Origin: Mucilaginibacter sp.
GTDB lineage: Bacteria > Bacteroidota > Bacteroidia > Sphingobacteriales > Sphingobacteriaceae
Assembly (NCBI GenBank): GCA_028288285.1
Contig: JAQBNZ010000091.1
Span: forward strand, 1-33,850
Length of the DNA stretch: 33,850 nt
Reading direction: 5' to 3'
Shown here in pieces: positions 1-7,464 of the stretch (the first letter of the stretch is position 1; each line of letters begins with the position of its first letter). The notes beneath the pieces were generated by a model. It made no database searches. It was given only the letters and a program-made list of their open reading frames with translations, and was not told the DNA's origin. The position numbers and the translations under genes are program-made.

Positions 1-449
1 TATCGCACGATAGGTACTTCCTTGATAATGTGGCCAACAAAATTTGGTTTATTGAGGACCAAAAAATAAAACAATACCCTGGCACTTACGCCGAGTATGA
101 TGAGTGGAATGCTAAACGTAAGTTAGATCCTAAAGTAGCTGCACCTGCCCCTCAGCCTAAAAAGGAAGAGAAAAAAGAAGTTGCACCTGTTAAACAACAG
201 CCAAGCGATAACAAAGCACAACAGCTTAAAAAGCTTAACCAGGACCTTACAAAAATTGAGGCCACTGTTACTGAGCTTGAGAAAGAAATTAAGCAACTGG
301 AAGCACAACTGGCTGATGAAAAAATATTCAACCAAACTGAAAAACTTAAGCAGATAAACAACAACTACCAGCTTAAGAAAATGGAATTGGGCGGAATTCA
401 ACAAAGATGGGAGGCTCTTGCCGACCAGATAATGGAATTGGAAGCATAA
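1..449 (+). CDS. ABC-F family ATPase, C-terminal fragment (5' end outside window)
   Basis: Only the last ~149 codons are present; the reading frame enters at base 3. It opens with SHDRYFLDNV, the H-loop that ends the second ATP-binding cassette of ABC-F proteins, followed by the usual IWFIEDQKIKQYPGTYAEY segment. A Lys/Glu/Pro-rich linker (about codons 40-70) leads to a C-terminal coiled coil rich in Lys, Glu and Leu. That tail is typical of Uup-type ABC-F ATPases, soluble proteins that act on the ribosome or bind DNA and have no membrane domain. The Uup-like assignment rests on the tail alone because the Walker motifs lie outside the window; ABC-F membership is secure. The gene stops with TAA at 447-449 and is followed by a repeat-rich gap. 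Confidence 0.88.
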   Translation, partial: SHDRYFLDNVANKIWFIEDQKIKQYPGTYAEYDEWNAKRKLDPKVAAPAPQPKKEEKKEVAPVKQQPSDNKAQQLKKLNQDLTKIEATVTELEKEIKQLEAQLADEKIFNQTEKLKQINNNYQLKKMELGGIQQRWEALADQIMELEA

Positions 450-523
450 TACTTACATAAGCTTAACATAGTCGCTCGGAGCCCACAGCTGTTCGGAAGA
501 TTGTATTTTCTTAAAAAACAACC

Positions 524-643
524 AGGTCATGCTGAATTTATTTCAGCATCCCATCAGGACGGTTATACACTTTACAGACAATTTATAGCTAAGCATGTAT
601 TTTACTTTGCCAGTGAGATGCCGATATGCATCGGCATGACCCC
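524..643. repeat. REP-like palindrome pair in inverted orientation (BIME-like)
   Basis: Two hairpins face each other. The first is ATGCTGAA (529-536) with TTCAGCAT (542-549). The second is ATGCCGAT (618-625) with ATCGGCAT (630-637). The outer sequences GTCATGC (526-532) and GCATGAC (634-640) are also inverted copies, so the block is a head-to-head pair of one REP-like unit. An open reading frame across it (HAEFISASH) is a translation of the repeat, not a gene. The 450-928 gap holds this block, the GC palindromes at 668-722 and a small GGCC-tcc-GGCC hairpin at 738-748. Confidence 0.75.
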
Positions 644-667
644 TCATTTTATTTCTTCCGAACACCA

Positions 668-722
668 CTCGGCTCCAGCCGAGCGACAAAAAGAAACATG
701 CCGCCGCTCGGCTCCAGCCGAG
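668..722. repeat. Twin GC-rich palindromes CTCGGCT-cc-AGCCGAG
   Basis: The same 16-base palindrome occurs at 668-683 and 707-722, 39 bases apart start to start. Both are identical, with a 7-bp stem and CC loop. They sit in an otherwise AT-rich gap between the ABC-F gene and the next membrane protein. They could act as terminator-like or REP-like structures; no T-run follows either, so a simple Rho-independent terminator is unlikely. Confidence 0.7.
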
Positions 723-928
723 TGGCAACTATTATAAGGCCTCCGGCCGCAGTTATTAATAACCTTCTCGCCTGCTAATGTAATGCACTTGCTAAAGCAT
801 TTCCGTGTCTTTTCTATTAAAGCGGTTGCCCTATTTGCCCCTTATTTGTGAAAAAACAGTCAATAACGTATATTATTTCGATTCTGGTTTTGCAACTGCT
901 AACATAAGTTTATAGGTAATTTAACTTG

Positions 929-1324
929 ATGGATCAATCAACAGAAAAAATTGAACAGCAAGTTGAATTTGCGCTACACGAATATCCCAAAATGGCAAAA
1001 AGGCTTCATGTAATATTTATTAGTTTGGGAACTTCCTTTGTTTTATTAGCCATATGTTTTTCCATTTATATACTTCTAAAAGTTTCACTTAGCCTTAAAT
1101 TAATATTATTATTAGGCTGTTTTCTTGTCTGCTGGACTTTAATATCCTTTGCTGCTTTTATTATTGGCATGAAGGGTAATAACTATAAGAATGCTTGTAA
1201 ACTGCTGCAAAGCGCATATGTTTTATACAAACAAAAAGTTATAAAAATTGAAGAATTGCTCACCTATAAATCAGAGGCTGAAAAAATGCTAAATGATGTT
1301 GATTTTACGCACATACCAGATTGA
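929..1324 (+). CDS. Small two-helix membrane protein of unknown function
   Basis: A 131-residue protein that I do not recognise. The N-terminal ~28 residues are polar and charged. Two hydrophobic segments follow, roughly residues 28-51 (around HVIFISLGTSFVLLAICF) and 56-81 (around LILLLGCFLVCWTLISF), joined by a very short turn, then a ~50-residue polar, helical C-terminal tail ending HIPD. This predicts a helical hairpin in the inner membrane with both tails on the same side. I prefer the ATG at 929; a TTG directly before it at 926 is also in frame. The next gene follows after about 70 bases of repeat-like sequence, so co-transcription is possible. Confidence 0.6.
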   Translation: MDQSTEKIEQQVEFALHEYPKMAKRLHVIFISLGTSFVLLAICFSIYILLKVSLSLKLILLLGCFLVCWTLISFAAFIIGMKGNNYKNACKLLQSAYVLYKQKVIKIEELLTYKSEAEKMLNDVDFTHIPD

Positions 1325-1395
1325 ACGCCGAGTATTGCATACAGCATACTGAAAACAAATTCAGCATGACAGCGTTTTTTGGTATTATTGTGATA
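1325..1395. repeat. Half copy of the 524-643 REP-like unit
   Basis: ATTCAGCATGAC at 1359-1370 is the exact reverse complement of GTCATGCTGAAT at 526-537, so the small membrane gene lies between inverted copies of one repeat family. A short stem, CTGAA with TTCAG, precedes the conserved part. The secretion gene downstream could be read in frame through this repeat from 1321, which would give a spurious N-terminal extension. Confidence 0.55.
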
Positions 1396-2655
1396 ATGAA
1401 AAAAGTAATTTATCTTTTAATACTTGCTCTTTTAACCTGTACAGTAACCTTTGCCCAATCTCCCTATATCAACAATGTTTTTAGGCATGAAATTAAGAGC
1501 GTTGAGTTTTATAACACATCAAAACAAGCCTCCTTTCCTATTATTGCTTTAAATACAAACGACCAGGTTGTTTTGGGTTTTGATGACCTGAGCGGCGGCA
1601 GCAAAACCATTTATTACACCATTGAGCATTGCGATGCCAACTGGAACTCATCACACCTCTCACCTACCGAATACCTGCAATCCTTTACCGACGACCGGAT
1701 CTTTGACTATACCTACTCATCAGGAACGTTCCAAAAATATACTCATTATGAAATTAAGATACCCAACCGTAATATAGCGCCAAAGCTGTCGGGGAACTAT
1801 ATCCTAAAGGTTTATGAAGATGGCGATCAATCTAAAATGATCCTAACCAGAAAGTTGTATGTAGTTAATCAAAAGGTATCAATAGCGGCCAATATAACAG
1901 CATCCAATAATGTATCAACAAGACGCACTAATCAAAAAGTTAACTTTACGGTACAATATTCAGGCTTGCAAGTACAAAACCCAAATACGGATATCCGCGT
2001 GTTTGTGATGCAAAATTCCCGTCCCGAAACAGGTATAATGAATACCGTACCTACTTACATCCGCGGCACTCAACTGGTTTATAACGATGTCAATATTAAT
2101 GATTTCGCTGGCCGTAACGAGTTCAGGTATTTTGATATCCGCACCTTAAAACTTAATTCAGAACGTGTTGCCAAGATCTATAAGGATACCGCTAACACTG
2201 TAATGCTATTAGGCGACCCACCCCGTAACCTGCCTAATTATACTTTACTGTATGATAATGACGGCAAGTTTTTTATTCTGAACCAGGATGGCCGCGACCC
2301 ACGTACCGATGCAGATTATGCGCATGTTTATTTTAGCCTGGCAACCAACCGGTCTGAGGCTGATGGCACGCCTTACATTATAGGTCAGTTTAATGATTAT
2401 AAGATTGATGAGCGCAGCCGAATGCAGTTTGACAGCAGGGGCAGGTTTTATACCCATCTGTTTTTAAAGCAGGGCGTTTATGATTATCAGTATGTATGGG
2501 TAAGCAATGCTACCCGCAAGCCCGATGATACACTGTTAGAAGGCAACTACTTTGAAACCGAGAACGAGTACCAGTTGCTGGTTTATTACCGCCCGCCGGG
2601 CTCGCGCTGGGAAGAGTTGGTTGGTTATAGCTTGCTTAATACTGCAAAGCAATAG
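1396..2655 (+). CDS. Type IX secretion system plug protein (DUF5103 family)
   Basis: A 419-residue secreted or periplasmic protein. The start at 1396 gives a clean Sec signal peptide, MKKVIYLLILALLTCTVTFA, cut before or near QSPYINN. The mature protein matches my recollection of the DUF5103/T9SS-plug family: an N-terminal beta domain with FRHEIKSVEFYNTSKQ..FPII, the conserved YYTIEHCDANW motif, SFTDDRIFDY and SGNYILKVYEDGD, then a C-terminal part with YVWVSN and EGNYFETENEYQLLVYYRPPG. In type IX systems of Bacteroidota such a protein plugs the outer-membrane SprA translocon when no substrate is passing. The length is normal. No other T9SS gene is present here, which is usual because T9SS genes are scattered. 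Confidence 0.85.
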   Translation: MKKVIYLLILALLTCTVTFAQSPYINNVFRHEIKSVEFYNTSKQASFPIIALNTNDQVVLGFDDLSGGSKTIYYTIEHCDANWNSSHLSPTEYLQSFTDDRIFDYTYSSGTFQKYTHYEIKIPNRNIAPKLSGNYILKVYEDGDQSKMILTRKLYVVNQKVSIAANITASNNVSTRRTNQKVNFTVQYSGLQVQNPNTDIRVFVMQNSRPETGIMNTVPTYIRGTQLVYNDVNINDFAGRNEFRYFDIRTLKLNSERVAKIYKDTANTVMLLGDPPRNLPNYTLLYDNDGKFFILNQDGRDPRTDADYAHVYFSLATNRSEADGTPYIIGQFNDYKIDERSRMQFDSRGRFYTHLFLKQGVYDYQYVWVSNATRKPDDTLLEGNYFETENEYQLLVYYRPPGSRWEELVGYSLLNTAKQ

Positions 2656-2715
2656 ATTTTATTTTAATTATTAAGCTAATTTTACCATTGATTACTCATA
2701 CAAACTATAATAGGC

Positions 2716-2832
2716 GGCTCCGCTGGAGCCCAAAGAATATCATGGGAATGTTTTCTATAAACACGCGGCTCTTCCAAAGCCTTAAAATAATTTATTAATA
2801 TCGCTCTATCACAGCGTCCTGTTTATAGAAAA
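2716..2832. repeat. GC hairpin and 13-bp inverted-repeat element in a gene-free stretch
   Basis: The gap 2656-2999 holds no gene. It contains a hairpin, GGCTCC (2716-2721) with GGAGCC (2725-2730), resembling the palindromes at 668-722. A perfect 13-bp inverted repeat follows, TTTTCTATAAACA (2751-2763) and TGTTTATAGAAAA (2820-2832), enclosing 56 bases. The second structure has the shape of a very small MITE-like element or a long stem-loop. No target-site duplication is visible around it. Confidence 0.6.
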
Positions 2833-2976
2833 AAATAAAAAATGTATTTAGGTCGTTAGAGCTTCCTGATCTATCTGAACACTGTAATAAATGGCGAAGC
2901 TATCGGCGGGCTACAACTATAAAATAAGCTACCTGTTGGCAAGGCATTTTTAGGCACATACTATTTGTCTAAAGCT

Positions 2977-2984
2977 TATCTTTG
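2977..2984 (+). promoter_or_regulatory. Bacteroidota -7 box (TATCTTTG) before the thioesterase gene
   Basis: TATCTTTG matches the Bacteroidota TAnnTTTG element exactly and ends 15 bases before the ATG at 3000. No convincing -33 TTTG box is found at the usual distance, so this is a likely but weakly defined promoter. Confidence 0.5.
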
Positions 2985-2999
2985 CACAAAAACTGATAC

Positions 3000-3524
3000 A
3001 TGAAAGGAAAAGCGCCCAAAGAATCATATACCATAATGAACGAGTTGGTATTACCGAATGATACCAACACTTTTAATAATTTAAGGGGTGGGCGCCTGTT
3101 GCACTGGATGGATATTGCCGCGGCAATATCGGCACAAAAGCACTGTAACCGTGTAGTGGTAACCGCATCTGTTGATAATGTATCTTTCCATCACCCTATA
3201 AAATTGGGCGACGTAATCACTATTGAAGCTAAGGTAACCCGCGCATTCACCACTTCTGTTGAAGTAAGGATGGATGTATTTGCAGAAAATATACCATCGG
3301 GTACCAGAAATAAAAGCAATGAGGCTTACTATACTTTTGTAGCACTTGATCAGGATGGCCATACCATACCCGTACCTCCCTTATTGCCCGAAACCGAAGG
3401 AGAGATTGAACTATATGAAGGAGCATTGCGCCGCAGGCAGCTAAGGTTAATATTGGGCGGCAGAATGAAACCCGATGATGCTACTGAACTCAAAGCCCTG
3501 TTCTTTGCCGCTCAAAAAAAGTAA
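3000..3524 (+). CDS. Hotdog-fold acyl-CoA thioesterase (YciA/BACH type)
   Basis: A 174-residue cytosolic protein with one hotdog domain. The signature is NTFNNLRGGRLLHWMDIAAA (residues 23-42), in which Asp38 after GGRLLHWM is the expected catalytic acid. SVDNVSFHHPIKLGD (57-71) is the typical second block of YciA/acyl-CoA hydrolase proteins. Such enzymes hydrolyse acyl-CoA thioesters to free acid and CoA; chain-length preference cannot be read from sequence. A charged C-terminal tail (residues ~135-174) follows the domain. The gene stands alone, with a TATCTTTG box just upstream and a convergent EVE-domain gene downstream. Confidence 0.85.
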   Translation: MKGKAPKESYTIMNELVLPNDTNTFNNLRGGRLLHWMDIAAAISAQKHCNRVVVTASVDNVSFHHPIKLGDVITIEAKVTRAFTTSVEVRMDVFAENIPSGTRNKSNEAYYTFVALDQDGHTIPVPPLLPETEGEIELYEGALRRRQLRLILGGRMKPDDATELKALFFAAQKK

Positions 3525-3709
3525 ATACCCAAACATACTTCTTGCCGAACGGTTTTGATGATGGAGAACCTATCCATCTACAAAACTGATCAATGAGTTA
3601 AGGTCAAGTAATTACTCTGGTTATACGTTGCATTCTTGTGCATAAAAATGCAATTATCTGTATTGGTCTTGTATCTTTTTGCAATATTTCGTGTTTATCC
3701 GTATCTATT

Positions 3710-4114
3710 TTAGCTACCCAGCTCAACTATCCGGTCAAACTCCTCACGCTTTAATGCCATTACAGATAAGCGCCCCTGCCTTACCAAGCCGATGTCTTTT
3801 AGGCGTTCATCTGCTTTTATTTTTTCTAAAGTTACGGCATTCTTCAGGCTTTGTACAGGTTCAAGATCAACCACTACCCAGTTGGGGTCATCAGTGGTGG
3901 GGTCCTGGTAAAACTCTTTTACTATGCGAGCAATGCCTACCACTTCTTTACCCTCGTTACTATGGTACCACATCACAAGGTCGCCTTGTTTCATCAATTT
4001 AAGATTGTTGCGTGCCTGGTAATTTCGCACTCCATCCCAAAAGGTACGCCCCTCTTTATTGAACTTTTCCCAACTATACTTTACAGGTTCACTCTTAACT
4101 AACCAATGGTTCAT
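3710..4114 (-). CDS. EVE domain-containing protein
   Basis: A 134-residue protein consisting almost entirely of one EVE domain, a PUA-like fold that binds modified nucleobases in DNA or RNA; the human relative is THYN1. The start at 4114 gives MNHWLVKSEPVKYSWEKF, the diagnostic N-terminus. FWDGVRNYQARNNLKLMKQG and GDLVMWYHSNEGKEVVGIAR are the other conserved blocks. An upstream in-frame ATG at 4144 would add ten residues without family support. EVE proteins are often linked to restriction or RNA-modification functions, but here the neighbours are ordinary genes. The spacer 3525-3709 shows nothing beyond a weak 6-bp inverted repeat, TTGCAT with ATGCAA, at 3628-3653. Confidence 0.88.
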   Translation of the reverse strand: MNHWLVKSEPVKYSWEKFNKEGRTFWDGVRNYQARNNLKLMKQGDLVMWYHSNEGKEVVGIARIVKEFYQDPTTDDPNWVVVDLEPVQSLKNAVTLEKIKADERLKDIGLVRQGRLSVMALKREEFDRIVELGS

Positions 4115-4256
4115 AGAAAAACTACATTCAGGGTGTTTAAACAAGCTTTTTATTCCCGAATCACCGTAAAGGTGACAAAATGTGGTGACAAACTAAAATT
4201 TAAAGTCACTAAGATGAAAAAGCAAAAGCAGTTCGCATTAGACGAAAGAATTGACG

Positions 4257-4949
4257 TTATTTATCGCGTACAAACCTTACCGATTTTGGTAAATCGATGT
4301 TATGTGCATTGTCTATAAAACAGCCGAAGCAGAACGTTCGATCATCGCTGGACAGTGTAGGATATAATCGCGTTAAAGTAAATGAATAATAACTGGCATG
4401 AAAATTCTTCTTAGTATCAGGTAAAGGCGTTTTGGTTAAAAACAGGGCATAGTTTTTTTGTGTCTCGTTATTTTGCGGATAATCGGTATAATATCCCGCA
4501 GGATAAGCGTTAAAGCCTGACAAATTTGTACCCTGCTTATCGTCGCTATAAATTATACCCCAATCGGAGGTTGACTTTAATGTCAACGACTGCTCTAAAG
4601 ATGCCACTAAGTTTCCGTCGAGATCTGTATTTTTAGTGAAATTGCTTAATAACTTATTATAATCGGCTGCGGTGGGTATGCGCCATCCAGCCGGCAGTTG
4701 AACGCCAGCCAAGTCGGTAAGGATAAAATATTTTTTGTAGTTGCTGTTGTTGTTTACCCCAAAATTCCCCTCTTTACCTCCAGGGCCATTATAATTAACC
4801 GCCGTCCACTCCTGACTGCCAATGGTTACGGTGGGATATATTTCTCCACTGATGGATATGGTAGAGGGAGTCGGCGTAGGTTGCGAGTTTTTTTTACAGG
4901 ATGTAAAAAGAACTAAGAATGGTAAAAACAAATACAGTTTGGATGTCAT
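4257..4949 (-). CDS. FISUMP-domain lipoprotein
   Basis: A 230-residue lipoprotein. The signal MTSKLYLFLPFLVLFTSC has a lipobox-like end with Cys18 as the expected lipidated residue, followed by KKN. A short Pro/Thr/Ser linker (PTPTPST) leads to a domain with the hallmarks of the Fibrobacter succinogenes major paralogous domain: IGSQEWTAVNYN, LPAGWRIPTAADYNKLL, a middle STSDWG and GTNLSGFNAYPAGYY, and a C-terminal SVRFVRD. The family is widespread on Bacteroidota surfaces; its function is not established, though the fold resembles formylglycine-enzyme-like or C-type-lectin modules. The gene is divergent from the PAS-domain gene. Its 3' end is separated from the EVE gene by 142 bases that include a TCACC/GGTGA hairpin at 4161-4175. 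Confidence 0.8.
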   Translation of the reverse strand: MTSKLYLFLPFLVLFTSCKKNSQPTPTPSTISISGEIYPTVTIGSQEWTAVNYNGPGGKEGNFGVNNNSNYKKYFILTDLAGVQLPAGWRIPTAADYNKLLSNFTKNTDLDGNLVASLEQSLTLKSTSDWGIIYSDDKQGTNLSGFNAYPAGYYTDYPQNNETQKNYALFLTKTPLPDTKKNFHASYYSFTLTRLYPTLSSDDRTFCFGCFIDNAHNIDLPKSVRFVRDK

Positions 4950-5087
4950 TTTATTTATAAAGTTATATTTTTTTTCATAAATTAAAAAGCGTATATATCT
5001 GCCCTCTATTTTATTTTAATCTACTACAAAATAGTTGACATGGGGTTACTATAATCGGGAAATTCCATATAGGGGCATTGCCGCTTC

Positions 5088-5118
5088 TTAACATATACTT
5101 AACAAAAAGATAACTTTA
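5088..5118 (+). promoter_or_regulatory. PHO-box-like direct repeat with possible -7 box
   Basis: TTAACA at 5088-5093 and 5099-5104 is a direct repeat with 11-base period, followed 6 bases later by TAACTTTA (5111-5118), one base from TAnnTTTG. The same arrangement occurs upstream of the TonB receptor at 16976-17009. TTAACA hexamers spaced by 5 bases are the known form of PhoP-type binding sites in Bacillus; applying that to this organism is inference. The distance to the PAS start is about 200 bases. Confidence 0.35.
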
Positions 5119-5280
5119 AGGATAAGATAACCAAATAAGGATAGTAAATTCTATCTTATACATTGTTAAATACCTCATTATGTATTAAATGCGGTATATT
5201 ATCTGTAATAAATTTAAGTATACTTCCTTTTTTTAACGTCTCCAATTACTTATACATTAATTATTTAACTAAAAATAAAT

Positions 5281-5301
5281 TTCAAATTTTATAGATTTGA
5301 A
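5281..5301 (+). promoter_or_regulatory. Perfect 7-bp inverted repeat before the PAS gene (possible operator)
   Basis: TTCAAAT (5281-5287) and ATTTGAA (5295-5301) are separated by 7 bases and lie 20 bases before the ATG at 5322. The spacing of one and a third helical turns between centres suits a dimeric regulator, but the local AT-richness makes chance occurrence possible. Confidence 0.3.
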
Positions 5302-5321
5302 TATATTTTGCTATTCCTTAT

Positions 5322-6293
5322 ATGAATACTTGTTTACAATTAAATGATAATGATGTAAGCTTTGATGTACTATTTTATCATAATCCAAATCCTATGTGGA
5401 TTGTTGAGGTAGATACATTACGTTTTAAAGATGTAAATGAGGCAGCTATAAAACATTATGGTTATACCCGCAGTGAATTCCTGAACGATATAGGTTTATC
5501 TAACATAAGACCTTTGCAAGAACAACAGGATATGCTTGATCTTATTAAAAAAATTAAGCATAAGCAAACTGTTAAAAACGAGTTAACCCATGTAAAAAAA
5601 GATGGCTCAATTATTTATGTAAACATCACATCGTTTAACGTTACTTACAATGGCACCCTCTGCCGAATGGTTATTATACATGATATTACCGGGCAAAAAC
5701 TTAAGGATATTAAACTTACTGAGGCCGTAGATAAAATGAATGAAACCCTCGAAAGTATAACAGATGGTTTCATAACATTAAACAATAAATTAAAAATTAC
5801 TTATTGGAATAAAGAGGCTGAACGGATTCTTTGTATAAAAAGAGAAGCTGTGTTGCATAAAAGCCTATGGGAGATATATCCCTACTATCATAATTTACAG
5901 GTATTTAAACAATTTAAGCAATCATTAAAACATAAAGAAACCGTAAAATTTGAGGAATATATTGCTCCCCTTAATAAGTGGATTTGTTTTACTGTGTATC
6001 CCGGAGTTGAGAGTTTGACCGTGTATTTTCAGGACATTACTACTCAAAAGCATGGTGAGGAACAAATCAATCTTAAAAATCAAAGTTTAGACCGGATAGC
6101 CTTTGTAAATTCACACATTATACGAAAACCATTAGCCAATATATTAGGAATTATTAATTCGCTGGAATTGCTACCGCATGAAGGTCATTTTGATCAGCCT
6201 CTTAAGATGCTAAAGCAAAGCGCTTTAGAACTGGATGAAAATATTAAGGATGTCAATAACGATGTTGAACGGACAATAAATAATTGTGAATAG
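5322..6293 (+). CDS. PAS-PAS-DHp sensor protein lacking an ATPase domain
   Basis: A 323-residue soluble protein. PAS domain 1 spans about residues 13-125 (NPNPMWIVEVDTLRFKDVNE, YGYTRSEFL, and the terminal VIIHDITGQK). PAS domain 2 spans about 139-245 (ESITDGFITLN, ITYWNKEAERIL, YFQDITTQK). From about 252 comes a dimerisation and phosphotransfer helix with FVNSHIIRKPLANILGIINS; His265 is the expected phospho-acceptor. The protein ends at NNCE, about 58 residues after that histidine, with no HATPase_c domain and no frameshifted remnant before the stop at 6293, which lies 4 bases from the convergent holA end. It may be phosphorylated by another kinase or act as a hetero-dimer partner. No signal peptide or membrane segment is seen, so it should act in the cytoplasm. 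Confidence 0.8.
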   Translation: MNTCLQLNDNDVSFDVLFYHNPNPMWIVEVDTLRFKDVNEAAIKHYGYTRSEFLNDIGLSNIRPLQEQQDMLDLIKKIKHKQTVKNELTHVKKDGSIIYVNITSFNVTYNGTLCRMVIIHDITGQKLKDIKLTEAVDKMNETLESITDGFITLNNKLKITYWNKEAERILCIKREAVLHKSLWEIYPYYHNLQVFKQFKQSLKHKETVKFEEYIAPLNKWICFTVYPGVESLTVYFQDITTQKHGEEQINLKNQSLDRIAFVNSHIIRKPLANILGIINSLELLPHEGHFDQPLKMLKQSALELDENIKDVNNDVERTINNCE

Positions 6294-6297
6294 AATA

Positions 6298-7320
6298 TTA
6301 ATGCAATATTTTAAACATTAGCTCTTTCATTAATCCGCCATTGTCGGTATTTGATTCTACCCCTTTACTCTTCATGTCATACTCACGCAGGTAGCTAATT
6401 ATCTGAAAGGTTTTACCCAAATTATACCCCCTTGCAGCCTGTTCATAATCTTTCAAAAAGTACGGATTAACACCCAGTTCACGGGCAAGGTTCTGCGGCG
6501 ATTTATCTTTTACATAATGATAAGCCAGTACCTTGCTGAAAAAATTATTCAGGTTGCCTAATACAAGTACAATAGGGTTAGCTTTAGGATTAGCCTCAAA
6601 GTAATTCACAATCTGGTTCACCTTAAAAGCGTCCTTTCTGGTCAGGGCCGATTGCAGTTCAAATACATTATATTCCTTGCTTATACCAATGTTATCATGA
6701 ATATGCTTAAGAGTTATCTCTTCTCCTATGCTTACGTTAAGCATTAGCTTTTCAAGCTCATTAGCAATTTTTGAAAGATCATTCCCCAGATATTCAGCCA
6801 GCATAGCCGATGCCTGTTGGTTTATCTTATAGTTCTTGCCTGTAATGTAGCCTTCTATCCATGCAGGTATTTTACTGTCATACAACGCTGCCGATTCGAA
6901 TATCAGCCCGTTTTTATCAATAGCTTTGTACGTTTTCTTACGCTTATCAAATTTACCGTACTTATAGCAAAACACCAGTATTGTGCTGGGCAAAGGGTTT
7001 TCCAGGTAAGCTAACAGCGGATTGATGCTCTTTTTGTCGTCATCGTCCCGGCCCCATTTCATATCCTGTGCCTCTTTTATCAATACTACCTGGTAATCGC
7101 TCATCATGGGGTAGCGTTTTGCGGCGTTTATAGCAGTCATTATATCGGTATCTTTACCATACAATACAGTTTGGTTAAAGCCCTTTTCTGCATCTGAAAG
7201 TACTTTATGCTCTATGTAATTACTTATCAGATCAATAAAATAAGGTTCGTCACCATGCAATAAATACAATGGTTTAAACTTACGATTCTTAAGATCTTTT
7301 ATAATTTCGGGAGCAGTCAT
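6298..7320 (-). CDS. holA: DNA polymerase III subunit delta
   Basis: A 340-residue protein matching HolA throughout. It begins with the family-typical FKPLYLLHGDEPYFIDLISNYI (residues ~16-37), continues with MMSDYQVVLIKEAQD and LVFCYKYGKFDKRKKTYKAI in the AAA+-like domain, and has AMLAEYLGNDLSKIANELEKL and the C-terminal collar region NLARELGVNPYFLKDYEQAARGY. Delta opens the sliding clamp as part of the clamp loader; it has an AAA+ fold but does not bind ATP itself, which agrees with the absence of a Walker A motif. It runs divergently from the HsdR-N-type gene across a 144-base region with a 20-bp inverted repeat. Confidence 0.95.
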   Translation of the reverse strand: MTAPEIIKDLKNRKFKPLYLLHGDEPYFIDLISNYIEHKVLSDAEKGFNQTVLYGKDTDIMTAINAAKRYPMMSDYQVVLIKEAQDMKWGRDDDDKKSINPLLAYLENPLPSTILVFCYKYGKFDKRKKTYKAIDKNGLIFESAALYDSKIPAWIEGYITGKNYKINQQASAMLAEYLGNDLSKIANELEKLMLNVSIGEEITLKHIHDNIGISKEYNVFELQSALTRKDAFKVNQIVNYFEANPKANPIVLVLGNLNNFFSKVLAYHYVKDKSPQNLARELGVNPYFLKDYEQAARGYNLGKTFQIISYLREYDMKSKGVESNTDNGGLMKELMFKILH

Positions 7321-7337
7321 GGTTGTAAGTTAAAAGT

Positions 7338-7456
7338 CAAAAGTAAAAAGTAAAAAGCTATTTAAAGCTAATAAGATGTTTTTTATCCGGGCATTATCAC
7401 AAAGAAAGATTATGTATCTTATAATGACACTTTTTACTTTTTACTTTTTACTTTTG
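7338..7456. repeat. Perfect 20-bp inverted repeat framing a divergent promoter region
   Basis: CAAAAGTAAAAAGTAAAAAG at 7338-7357 is repeated exactly inverted at 7437-7456, with 79 bases between. Each arm is itself built of AAAAAGT units. The arms lie just outside the two start codons (holA at 7320, HsdR-N-like gene at 7465), so the transcripts of both genes would carry the poly-purine or poly-pyrimidine arm in their leaders. Confidence 0.75.
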
Positions 7457-7464
7457 ATGTAATA

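Larger units (their letters stand above)
4950..5321. other. AT-rich divergent intergenic region, promoters only
   Basis: No gene is visible in these 372 bases between the FISUMP lipoprotein and the PAS protein. The sequence is very AT-rich. It holds a TTAACA direct repeat at 5088-5104, an 8-bp inverted repeat ATAAGATA (5122-5129) with TATCTTAT (5152-5159), and a perfect 7-bp inverted repeat close to the PAS start. Confidence 0.6.

Noticed and set aside
501..737. Open frame with HAEFISASH in the gap after the ABC-F gene
   Set aside because: It is a translation through the REP-like palindromes at 524-643 and 668-722; such frames recur wherever the repeat occurs and do not indicate a protein.
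4106..4318. Plus-strand 70-codon frame between the EVE gene and the FISUMP lipoprotein
   Set aside because: It overlaps the starts or ends of two well-supported minus-strand genes and has no recognisable features.
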